Source: Oscillospiraceae bacterium (GTDB taxonomy: Bacteria > Bacillota > Clostridia > Oscillospirales > Oscillospiraceae). Taken from it: a stretch of DNA of 31,326 bases. The notes below the pieces were generated by a model. The model had not been told where the DNA came from. It searched no databases and saw only the letters and a list, made by a program, of their open reading frames with translations. The DNA lies in assembly GCA_029067025.1 (NCBI GenBank), contig JAIEFH010000065.1, positions 1-31,326 on the forward strand, written 5' to 3'. The position numbers were made by a program, and so were the translations under genes. Shown here in pieces: positions 23,476 through 29,965 of this stretch (its first letter is position 1; every line of letters starts with the position of its first letter).

Positions 23476-25134
23476 ATGGCAGAAAAACTGAAAATCATCT
23501 CTCTCGGCGGTCTCAACGAGATCGGCAAGAACCTCACCGTCTACGAGTATGGAAACGACATCATCCTGGTGGACGTGGGCATGGGCTTCCCCGACGACGA
23601 TATGTACGGCATCGACGTGGTCATCCCCGACTTCACCTACCTGATCCAGAACCGCGACCGCATCCGGGCCATCTTCATCACCCACGGCCACGAGGATCAC
23701 ATCGGGGCCATCCCCTACCTCATGCGGGACGTGAACGCCCCCATCTACGCCACCCGGATGTCCGCCGGCCTCATCAAGCTGAAGCTGGACGAGCACCGCC
23801 TGGCCGACAAGGTGAAGCTCATCACCTGCGAGGCGGGCGAAACGGTAAAGGCCGGCAGGTTCTCCGTGGAGTTCATCCACATCAACCACTCCATCGCCGA
23901 CGCGGTGGCCTTCGCCATCCGCACCCCTATCGGCGTGTGCGTCCACACCGGCGACTTCAAGATCGACCCCACCCCCATCCAGGGCGGCATGGCCGACCTG
24001 ACCCGGCTCGGGGAGCTTGGCAACGAGGGTGTGCTGGCCCTGCTGTGCGACTCCACCAACGTGGAGCGCCCCGGCTTCACCAAGAGCGAGCGCTCCGTGG
24101 GGGCCTCCTTCGACGCGCTGTTCCGGGGCTGCGAGAACCGCATCATCGTCACCACCTTCGCCTCCAACATCGACCGCATCCAGCAGATCATCGACGTGGC
24201 GGCGAAATACGGGCGGAAGGTAGCCGTCACCGGGCGGAGCATGGAGAACGCCATGCGGGTATCCACCGAGCTGGGCTATATGAGCATCCCGTCGGGAACG
24301 GTGATCGACATCGCCCAGATCAAGACCCTCCCCCCCAACAAGGTGTGCATCATCACCACCGGCAGCCAGGGCGAGACCATGTCCGCCCTCACCCGGATGG
24401 CCTTTAACACCCACCGCCAGGTGGACATCCAGCCCGGCGACCGGGTCATCATCTCCGCCTCCGCCATCCCCGGCAACGAGGACTCCATCGGCAACGTCAT
24501 CAACGAGCTCTACCGCCGGGAGGCCGAGGTGGTCAATGAGCGGGAACTGCCCCTCCACGTGTCCGGCCACGCCTGCCAGGAGGAGCTGAAGATCATGCAC
24601 GCCCTGGTGCGGCCCCGTTTCTTCATCCCCGTCCACGGCGAGCAGCGCCACCTCAAGACCCACGCCAAGCTGGCCCGGGAGATGGGGATGGATCCCCGGA
24701 ACATCGTCATCAGTGACGTGGGCAAGGTCATCGAGATCACCCAGAACAGCATCAAGCTGGGCGGCACCGTCCCCGCCGGCAAAGTATTCGTGGACGGCTA
24801 TGGCGTGGGCGACGTGGGAGCGGTCGTGCTCCGGGACCGCCAGCACCTGGCCCAGGACGGCATGGTGGTGGTGGTGGTGTCCATGTCCGGGGAGGACGGC
24901 GCGGTGATTTCCGGCCCCGACATCATCACCCGTGGCTTTGTGTACGTCAAGGAATCCGAGGATCTGATGGACGAGCTTCGCCAGGTGGCGATGGACGCGC
25001 TGTACACCTGTGAACAGCGCCATATCCGGGACTGGGCCTCCATCAAGTCCGAAATGAAGGGAGCCCTGTCCGGCTACCTCTATAAAAAGACAAAGCGCAA
25101 CCCCATGATACTCCCTGTGATCATGGAGGTTTAA
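23476..25134 (+). CDS. rnj: Ribonuclease J
   Basis: Endo- and 5'-3' exoribonuclease central to mRNA decay and rRNA maturation in Firmicutes. The 552-aa protein has the metallo-beta-lactamase core with HGHEDHIG (70-77), His138 (HINHSI) and the HTGDFKID motif (Asp160). A beta-CASP insert carries CDSTNVERPG, the NIDRIQQIIDVA and VTGRSMENAM block, and the C-terminal HVSGHA motif. A short C-terminal domain follows. AAAAAAGGAG sits 5 nt before the ATG. The next gene begins 14 nt after the stop. Whether this is the J1 or J2 type is not decided. Confidence 0.96.
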   Translation: MAEKLKIISLGGLNEIGKNLTVYEYGNDIILVDVGMGFPDDDMYGIDVVIPDFTYLIQNRDRIRAIFITHGHEDHIGAIPYLMRDVNAPIYATRMSAGLIKLKLDEHRLADKVKLITCEAGETVKAGRFSVEFIHINHSIADAVAFAIRTPIGVCVHTGDFKIDPTPIQGGMADLTRLGELGNEGVLALLCDSTNVERPGFTKSERSVGASFDALFRGCENRIIVTTFASNIDRIQQIIDVAAKYGRKVAVTGRSMENAMRVSTELGYMSIPSGTVIDIAQIKTLPPNKVCIITTGSQGETMSALTRMAFNTHRQVDIQPGDRVIISASAIPGNEDSIGNVINELYRREAEVVNERELPLHVSGHACQEELKIMHALVRPRFFIPVHGEQRHLKTHAKLAREMGMDPRNIVISDVGKVIEITQNSIKLGGTVPAGKVFVDGYGVGDVGAVVLRDRQHLAQDGMVVVVVSMSGEDGAVISGPDIITRGFVYVKESEDLMDELRQVAMDALYTCEQRHIRDWASIKSEMKGALSGYLYKKTKRNPMILPVIMEV

Positions 25135-25148
25135 AAGGAGGGTGTTTC

Positions 25149-27086
25149 ATGCCGAATGCCGAGGCGCTGCAATATTATCAAACGGCCCTGAAGCAGGGCC
25201 AGCGGGAATACAAAAACTGTGTCCACCGGGGCTTCTCCCCCAACATTCAGTCCCTTGGGGCGGATAAGCTCCAGCTCTCCCAGGTGAAGCTGGGCGTGAT
25301 GGACATCCCCATCCACCTGGTGGTGGGCTCCACTCAGGACGCCCGGTGCAATTCCTTCTCTCCTGGGTTCTACCCCCTGCTGGGGGCGGACACGGAGTTC
25401 GCCACCAAATGGATCAGTCTGTGCTCCTATCAGCTCGGCGAGGGCATTCACGACCCCATCAAATGCTATGAGTACCTGGGCCGGTTCTACGTCCAGGAGG
25501 GCAACAAGCGGGTGAGCGTACTCAAGTCCATGGGGTCGACCACCATCCATGCGGACGTCATCCGCCTGATGCCGGAAAAGTCGGACGACATCACCACCCA
25601 GATCTATCTGGAATTTCTGGAGTTTTACCGCCACAGCAAGTGCTGGGGCCTCCACTTCAGCGACCTGGGGGGATACGCCAAGCTCCAGGCGGCGCTGGGC
25701 TTCGCCAAGGATGAGGATTGGCCCGAGGAGCTCCAGCGCAAGTTCCGGAACCGATATTTCAGCTTCCGCACCAGCTTTTACCGGCTGGGCGGGGACAGCC
25801 TCGGGCTGACCTCCGGGGACGCGCTGCTGCGCTGGCTGGAGTTCTACTCCGCCCAGGACTTCCTGTCCATGGTGGAGGGGGAGTACCGCAAGACGCTGGC
25901 CGCCGTCTGGAAGGAGCTGTGCCTCCACACGGAGACCGAACCCATCGCCGTCAGCCTGGCTCCGGCCAGCGAGGGCGAGGAGAAAAAGAGCGTCATGTCC
26001 ACGCTGCTGGGCAAGAAAAAGCTGCGCGTCGCGTTCCTGTTCCAGAACGATCCGGCCACCAGCGGCTGGACCGCCGCCCATGACAGGGGACGGGAATACC
26101 TGGAGCAGACCCTGAAGGACAGCGTCAGCGTGGCGTGCTATTACAACGTCTCCCCACAGGAGGCGGAGTCCGTCATCAGCGAGGCCGTCAGCGACGGCGC
26201 GGAGCTGATTTTTACCACCGCCGTGGGCCTCATCGACGCCACGCTGAGGGTGGCGGTCAAATATCCCAAGGTGCGGTTCATGAACTGCTCCATTGACCAA
26301 CCCTATCTAAACGTAAAGGCGTATTACTGCCGGGTGTACGAGGCCAAATTCATCACCGGAGCCATCGCCGGGGCGCTGAGCAAAACCGGGCGGATCGGCT
26401 ATGTGGGCAGCTACCCCATTTTGGGTGTGCCGGCCAGCATCAACGCCTTCGCCCTGGGGGCCGCCCTCACCAACCCGGACGCCCGCATCGACCTGCGCTG
26501 GTACTGCCTGCCCGGGGACTACATGGCCCAGTTCCGGGAGCAGGGCATCCCTCTGGTCAGCGACCGGGACTACATCTCCGAGCAGCCTGGGGGGCCCCAG
26601 GGCCTGGCCCGCTTTGGCCCGGACGGCGAGCTGATTCAACTGGCCTCCCCCAGTTGGCATTGGGGAGAATTTTACGTACGCATGGTGCGGGAGATGCTCC
26701 GGGATCCCAAAACCATCCCCCTGGCGGAGGACGCCAGCCGTGCCATTAACTACTGGTGGGGGATGAACAGCGGCGTGGTGGGGCTGCGCTTCAGCCCCGA
26801 CCTGCCGGAGGGAACCCGCGCGCTGATCCAGATCCTGCAGCAGGGCATCCGGGAGGGGACCATCCTGCCCTTCCAGCGGACGATCCGCACCCAGGGCGGC
26901 AGCCTGGTGAACGACGGCTCCCGGAACCTGACCATGGAGGAGATCCTGAAGATGGACTGGCTGTGCGACCGGGTGGACGGCCGCCTGCCCGCCTTTGACG
27001 AGCTGCTGCCGGTGGCCAGACCCACGGTGCGGCGGCTGGGCATTGGCCGGGACAGCATCCCCCCGGAGGAGGCGAAGGAGCTGTGA
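25149..27086 (+). CDS. Cytosolic fusion of a ParB-like N-terminus and a BMP/PnrA-type ligand-binding domain
   Basis: 645-aa protein without signal peptide or lipobox. Residues about 45-140 (IPIHLVVGSTQDARCNSFSP, then GRFYVQEGNKRVSVLKSMGS at 111-130) resemble the ParB/Srx nucleotide-binding fold. Residues about 150-285 are an unrecognised linker region. From about 291 (KLRVAFLFQNDPATSGWTAA) to about 560 the sequence follows the BMP/PnrA family, normally a secreted ABC-transporter nucleoside receptor (motifs LIFTTAVGLIDATLRVAVKY, GRIGYVGSYPILGVPASINA). RBS AAGGAGG. It is coupled to RNase J upstream and the phosphoesterase downstream. A cytosolic nucleoside-type sensor is a guess. Confidence 0.75.
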   Translation: MPNAEALQYYQTALKQGQREYKNCVHRGFSPNIQSLGADKLQLSQVKLGVMDIPIHLVVGSTQDARCNSFSPGFYPLLGADTEFATKWISLCSYQLGEGIHDPIKCYEYLGRFYVQEGNKRVSVLKSMGSTTIHADVIRLMPEKSDDITTQIYLEFLEFYRHSKCWGLHFSDLGGYAKLQAALGFAKDEDWPEELQRKFRNRYFSFRTSFYRLGGDSLGLTSGDALLRWLEFYSAQDFLSMVEGEYRKTLAAVWKELCLHTETEPIAVSLAPASEGEEKKSVMSTLLGKKKLRVAFLFQNDPATSGWTAAHDRGREYLEQTLKDSVSVACYYNVSPQEAESVISEAVSDGAELIFTTAVGLIDATLRVAVKYPKVRFMNCSIDQPYLNVKAYYCRVYEAKFITGAIAGALSKTGRIGYVGSYPILGVPASINAFALGAALTNPDARIDLRWYCLPGDYMAQFREQGIPLVSDRDYISEQPGGPQGLARFGPDGELIQLASPSWHWGEFYVRMVREMLRDPKTIPLAEDASRAINYWWGMNSGVVGLRFSPDLPEGTRALIQILQQGIREGTILPFQRTIRTQGGSLVNDGSRNLTMEEILKMDWLCDRVDGRLPAFDELLPVARPTVRRLGIGRDSIPPEEAKEL

Positions 27087-27718
27087 AGCTGCTGGTCATC
27101 TCCGACGCCCCGGACACGGGGCTGTGGGACTACTTTACCAAGGACAAGCTCCAGGGGGCGGACGCCATCATCTCCTGCGGAGATCTGCCCTCCTCCTACT
27201 TAACCTTCCTTGTGACTGTGGCCAACAAGCCCCTGTTTTACGTCCACGGCAACCACGACACCCGCTATGAGTGGGAGCCGCCGGAGGGATGCGACTGCAT
27301 CGACGGGAAAATTATTGAGTTCAAAGGCTACCGCATCATGGGCCTGGGCGGGTGCATGAAGTACAACCGGGGCGCCCACCAGTACACGGAGCGGCAGATG
27401 AAACGGCGCATCGCCAAGCTGCGGCGGCCCATGCGCCAGGGGGTGGACATCCTGGTGACCCATTCCCCCGCCCAGGGGCTGGGGGACATGGACGACCCCT
27501 GTCACCGGGGCTTTGCCTGCTTCCGGGATCTGATGGATCGCTTGCGGCCCCAGTACCTCCTCCACGGCCACGTCCATCTGCAATATATGCCCAATGTCCC
27601 CCGGACGCATCAGTATGGGGACACCACCCTGATCAACGCCTCGGGAAAGTGCTTTATCGAGCTGCCCGACCGGCCGGAAAAACCGCCGAAAAAGCGACGG
27701 CTGCTCGGAAAAGCATGA
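27083..27718 (+). CDS. Metallophosphoesterase (calcineurin-like), motif I altered
   Basis: 211-aa protein starting at GTG (27083), overlapping the previous stop by 4 nt. The fold motifs are visible: ISDAPDTGLW (6-15), SCGDL (31-35), YVHGNHD (53-59), ILVTHSP (123-129) and LLHGHVH (159-165). In most members the first motif is D-x-H; here His is replaced (SDAPD), while the remaining ligands are intact. The C-terminal tail is Lys/Arg-rich (PPKKRRLLGKA). Substrate is unknown. The tight overlap with the BMP-domain gene suggests that the two act together. Confidence 0.9.
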   Translation: MKLLVISDAPDTGLWDYFTKDKLQGADAIISCGDLPSSYLTFLVTVANKPLFYVHGNHDTRYEWEPPEGCDCIDGKIIEFKGYRIMGLGGCMKYNRGAHQYTERQMKRRIAKLRRPMRQGVDILVTHSPAQGLGDMDDPCHRGFACFRDLMDRLRPQYLLHGHVHLQYMPNVPRTHQYGDTTLINASGKCFIELPDRPEKPPKKRRLLGKA

Positions 27719-27769
27719 AAAACCGGGGGAGCGCTTTGGCTTACCCCTGACAAGGGTATCTACGATTCG

Positions 27770-27824
27770 GGAAAGCACCCGGCAGGAATTACGCTGAGAG
27801 TTCCTGCCGGGTGCTTTCCTTTCG
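27770..27824 (+). terminator. Strong intrinsic terminator after the phosphoesterase gene
   Basis: GGAAAGCACCCGGCAGGAA (27770-27788) pairs perfectly with 27801-27819 (19 bp, 12-nt loop) followed by TTTC. A small TACCC/GGGTA hairpin lies shortly before it. Confidence 0.88.
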
Positions 27825-27858
27825 TGGAAAGGGAACAAGCGGAGAAATTTTTGCGCGG

Positions 27859-27887
27859 TTGACGAAATGACAGAGAACTGATAAACT
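27859..27887 (+). promoter_or_regulatory. Promoter of the ECF sigma operon
   Basis: TTGACG (27859-27864), 17-nt spacer, TAAACT (27882-27887), a vegetative-type promoter. The leader is about 100 nt and holds the palindrome at 27913-27930. Confidence 0.6.
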
Positions 27888-27912
27888 TGTAACGAAATCT
27901 GGTTCCCATTTT

Positions 27913-27930
27913 CCCTTGATTTGTCAAGGG
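27913..27930 (+). promoter_or_regulatory. Perfect palindrome in the sigma-operon leader
   Basis: CCCTTGA-tttg-TCAAGGG, a 7-bp stem with a 4-nt loop, about 26 nt after the predicted -10 box. It could be a regulator-binding site or an RNA hairpin. Confidence 0.4.
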
Positions 27931-27991
27931 GTTTCTGTGCCTTTGTGGGGATTTATCCGCTCGAAAGCGCGTTTTGGAGGTGATGCCGGTG

Positions 27992-28513
27992 ATGATGATC
28001 TATCTCAGCGCCATAGAGAGCCCGGAGGAAAAAATCAAATTTGAGGAGCTCTATTACAAGTACCGGGGTTTTATGCTCAAGATTGCTTCCCGCATCCTGG
28101 GGGGAGAACAGGACGCGGAGGACGCCGTACAGAATGCCTTTATGAGCCTGGCGAAAAATATGAAGCTTGTTCCCGAACTGGATTCTCTCAAGCTGCGGGG
28201 GTTCCTCTATATCGTTACCGAGAACAAGGCTGTTGATATTCTCCGGGAGCGGAAGCGGCGGGAACTGGAGGAGTCTCTGGACGAGGGCCATCCCCTCTAC
28301 ACCCCTCTTGACGATGAGGAGCAGGATCTGGCCTGGTGCATCTCCCGGATGCCGCCCCGGTATCAGGAGGTCATCCTGCTGAAATACAGCCATGGATACA
28401 CGACCAGGGAGATCGCCTCCATCCTGGGAATATCCTTCGCTGCGGCCAGCAAGCTGAACCAGCGGGCGAAGGCCAGACTGAAAGAACTGTGCGAAAAGGA
28501 GGGGCTTCTGTGA
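27992..28513 (+). CDS. ECF-type RNA polymerase sigma factor
   Basis: 173-aa sigma-70 family protein of the extracytoplasmic-function type (regions 2 and 4 only). Region 2 spans about 15-90, with FEELYYKYRGFMLKIASRIL, DAEDAVQNAFMSLAKN and VDILRERKR. Region 4 is about 115-168, with MPPRYQEVILLKYSHGYTTR and the helix-turn-helix EIASILGISFAAASKLNQRA. I chose ATG at 27992, 7 nt after GGAGGTGAT; upstream in-frame codons overlap that ribosome binding site. The stop overlaps the next start (GTGA), as in sigma/anti-sigma pairs. Confidence 0.92.
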   Translation: MMIYLSAIESPEEKIKFEELYYKYRGFMLKIASRILGGEQDAEDAVQNAFMSLAKNMKLVPELDSLKLRGFLYIVTENKAVDILRERKRRELEESLDEGHPLYTPLDDEEQDLAWCISRMPPRYQEVILLKYSHGYTTREIASILGISFAAASKLNQRAKARLKELCEKEGLL

Positions 28514-29187
28514 TTTCGGACAAGGAATTGCGAGAGGCGGCGCGGCGGTACGAAAAAGCTCTGCTGCGTACCCTCCCGGAGCCGGAGGACTGCGAGGCCA
28601 CCTTCTCGCCGGGCTTTGAGCGCAAAATGAAAAAGCTGATTTTCCGGACGGATCATCCGATTCGATACCGGCTGCTCTGGCTGCTTGGGATCCTGCTGGC
28701 GCTGCTGGCCGTGGGATTGGTCGCCGCCGCCATACTGCCGGCGAAACACGTCTATGTAAAGGAACCGCCTGTGCACACGGAAAGGTCAGCTCCCACCGCC
28801 CCCGCGGAGCCGTCATCCCCATTGGCGGAATCCCAGGGGCCGGAACCCGCGGCACGGACCATCGTTTACCGCCCCACCTGGCTGCCGGAGGGCTGCGAGT
28901 GGGACAGGGAGGCACTATATGAGAACGAGGGCATGATCGTTTACCGCACCCCTGGCGGCACGGAGGCCATGTTCCTCTACGACCTCACCGGCGCAAAGAT
29001 GGAGGTCGAAGGCAAGGAGGTCACTGTGGGAGACGGGACCGGGATACTCCTGCTGGACCAGAACAAAGAGGAGCTCAACGAGCTGTTCTGGTCCGACGAA
29101 GAGAACGGGGTGTCCTTCTGGCTGTCCGCGCCTTTTGAGGAGGAGGACATGATCCGCGTGGCGGAGAGCGTGAAGGCGGAAGAATGA
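28510..29187 (+). CDS. Membrane-anchored anti-sigma-like protein with a DUF4367-type domain
   Basis: 225 aa from the GTG at 28510, with AGGAGGGG just upstream and 4-nt overlap with the sigma gene. A longer open frame upstream lies over the sigma gene and is not real. A cytosolic N-terminus of about 52 residues could bind the sigma factor. One membrane segment follows (about 53-76, RLLWLLGILLALLAVGLVAA), then a Pro/Ser-rich linker and an extracytoplasmic domain (about 118-225) with IVYRPTWLPEGCEW, a DUF4367-like pattern ending in RVAESVKAEE. No ZAS zinc motif is seen. Role as anti-sigma factor is inferred from topology and position. Confidence 0.8.
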   Translation: MISDKELREAARRYEKALLRTLPEPEDCEATFSPGFERKMKKLIFRTDHPIRYRLLWLLGILLALLAVGLVAAAILPAKHVYVKEPPVHTERSAPTAPAEPSSPLAESQGPEPAARTIVYRPTWLPEGCEWDREALYENEGMIVYRTPGGTEAMFLYDLTGAKMEVEGKEVTVGDGTGILLLDQNKEELNELFWSDEENGVSFWLSAPFEEEDMIRVAESVKAEE

Positions 29188-29220
29188 CCCAAAAAATTTT
29201 TTAAAAATTTTCAAACCAGG

Positions 29221-29249
29221 TGTCCAAAATCGCCATGTCCCAAACGCCA
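29221..29249 (+). repeat. Two tandem imperfect 14-15 bp repeats before the AP2-like gene
   Basis: TGTCCAAAATCGCCA (29221-29235) is followed at once by TGTCCCAAACGCCA (29236-29249), then TATAAA. About one helical turn and a half separates the units, which suits a dimeric regulator. The spacer 29188-29220 contains AAAAAATTTTTT and AAAAATTTT runs but no clear terminator stem. Confidence 0.45.
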
Positions 29250-29289
29250 TATAAAGTAGAGGGATGAATCTCGAAAGGCGGTGGACACC

Positions 29290-29664
29290 ATGGGAGAACA
29301 GAAGAACCGCAGCCGTCAGCGCGTGGACCTGACCGGCCAGCAGTTCGACAGCCCCCTCTATGGGCAGTCCCCCGCCGAAATCGGCCGGGCCAGCCTGACC
29401 TTCATCGACGGGACCTGCGTGGAGATACTGCGGGCCAAGACGGTCCGCCGCAACAACACCAGCGGCGTGCCCGGTGTGGAGTGGCGGAAGTCCAGCCAGC
29501 GCTGGCGCGCCAGCATCTGCTTCAAGGGGAAGCGTCACTACCTGGGCAGCTACATCCGCTTTGAGGACGCCGTCAAGGCCCGGAAACGGGGAGAGGAGGA
29601 CCTCCACGATAAATTCCTGCGTGAATTTGACGAGCAGAACGGGCGATCCACGGAAAAAGCGTAG
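29290..29664 (+). CDS. Free-standing AP2-like DNA-binding protein
   Basis: 124 aa from ATG 29290 (AAAGGCGGTGG upstream; a GTG at 29281 is possible but overlaps the ribosome binding site). Residues about 54-108 show the AP2 pattern: RRNNTSGVPGVEWRKSSQRW, then RASICFKGKRHYLGSYIRFE and DAVKARKRGEEDL. It consists of a three-stranded sheet with Trp65/Trp72 and one amphipathic helix. The N-terminus (DLTGQQFDSPLYGQ) recalls the opening DLTGQ-F of larger clostridial AP2 proteins that also carry a Cys-rich region, which is missing here. No nuclease domain is attached. Probably a small transcriptional regulator; target unknown. It ends in TAG. Confidence 0.75.
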   Translation: MGEQKNRSRQRVDLTGQQFDSPLYGQSPAEIGRASLTFIDGTCVEILRAKTVRRNNTSGVPGVEWRKSSQRWRASICFKGKRHYLGSYIRFEDAVKARKRGEEDLHDKFLREFDEQNGRSTEKA

Positions 29665-29721
29665 GAACCGCGCCCGAAGCGGCAGATTCACCGGCGAAGG
29701 GAGGGGCTCCACAAAGATCGT

Positions 29722-29748
29722 CCGCCGCCAGACGCGCCGGGGCGGCGG
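29722..29748 (+). other. GC-rich hairpin between the AP2-like gene and the riboswitches
   Basis: CCGCCGCC (29722-29729) and GGCGGCGG (29741-29748) with an 11-nt loop. There is no T-run, so termination is uncertain. I see no convincing promoter in 29665-29760. Confidence 0.4.
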
Positions 29749-29761
29749 GTGGGGCAGACTG

Positions 29762-29845
29762 GGCGCGTTGGCAAACCATTGGAAACGATGGGGCGCAAAG
29801 CCAGAGACTACGGCGCGGGATTCCGTGCTATGTCCGTTCGGTTGC
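29762..29845 (+). promoter_or_regulatory. Cyclic-di-GMP-I (GEMM) riboswitch aptamer 1
   Basis: Carries the GEMM-I hallmarks in order: GGCAAACC, a stem CCATTG-GAAA-CGATGG with GNRA tetraloop (29776-29791), the invariant GGCGCAAAGCC, then a second stem GCGCGG-GATT-CCGTGC (29813-29828) and TATGTCCGTTCGGTT. These match the class-I c-di-GMP aptamer, in which the tetraloop docks into a receptor in the second helix. Boundaries are approximate. Confidence 0.85.
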
Positions 29846-29926
29846 ACGGCAAAACAGCGGAAACGCTGCGACGCAAAACCAGAGGCTAAGGGGCAGTTTC
29901 CAGCCCTATGCCCGTTCGGTTACCGG
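29846..29926 (+). promoter_or_regulatory. Cyclic-di-GMP-I (GEMM) riboswitch aptamer 2 (tandem)
   Basis: Second copy directly after the first: GGCAAAAC, stem CAGCG-GAAA-CGCTG, GACGCAAAACC, a second helix around GGGGC...GCCCT, then TATGCCCGTTCGGTTACC. The two share the GAAA loop, the CGCAAA segment and the CCGTTCGGTT end but differ in the stems, so they are real tandem aptamers and not a recent duplication. Tandem arrangement usually sharpens the response to ligand. Confidence 0.83.
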
Positions 29927-29959
29927 ACCCTTTGCGTCCGAAACCGCAAAGAAAGGGAG
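29924..29959 (+). promoter_or_regulatory. Expression platform with competing hairpins and the RBS
   Basis: CGGAC (29924-29928) can pair with GTCCG (29936-29940). Alternatively CTTTGCG (29930-29936) can pair with CGCAAAG (29945-29951), extended by CCC facing GGG of the ribosome binding site AAGGGAG (29953-29959). The two folds exclude each other. The second partly hides the ribosome binding site, which points to translational control; there is no U-tract for a terminator. Confidence 0.5.
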
Positions 29960-29965
29960 AAAAAC

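Noticed and set aside
28336..29187. 283-codon version of the anti-sigma-like gene
   Set aside because: The first 58 codons overlap the sigma-factor gene in another frame; the GTG at 28510 has a good ribosome binding site and sigma-coupled overlap.
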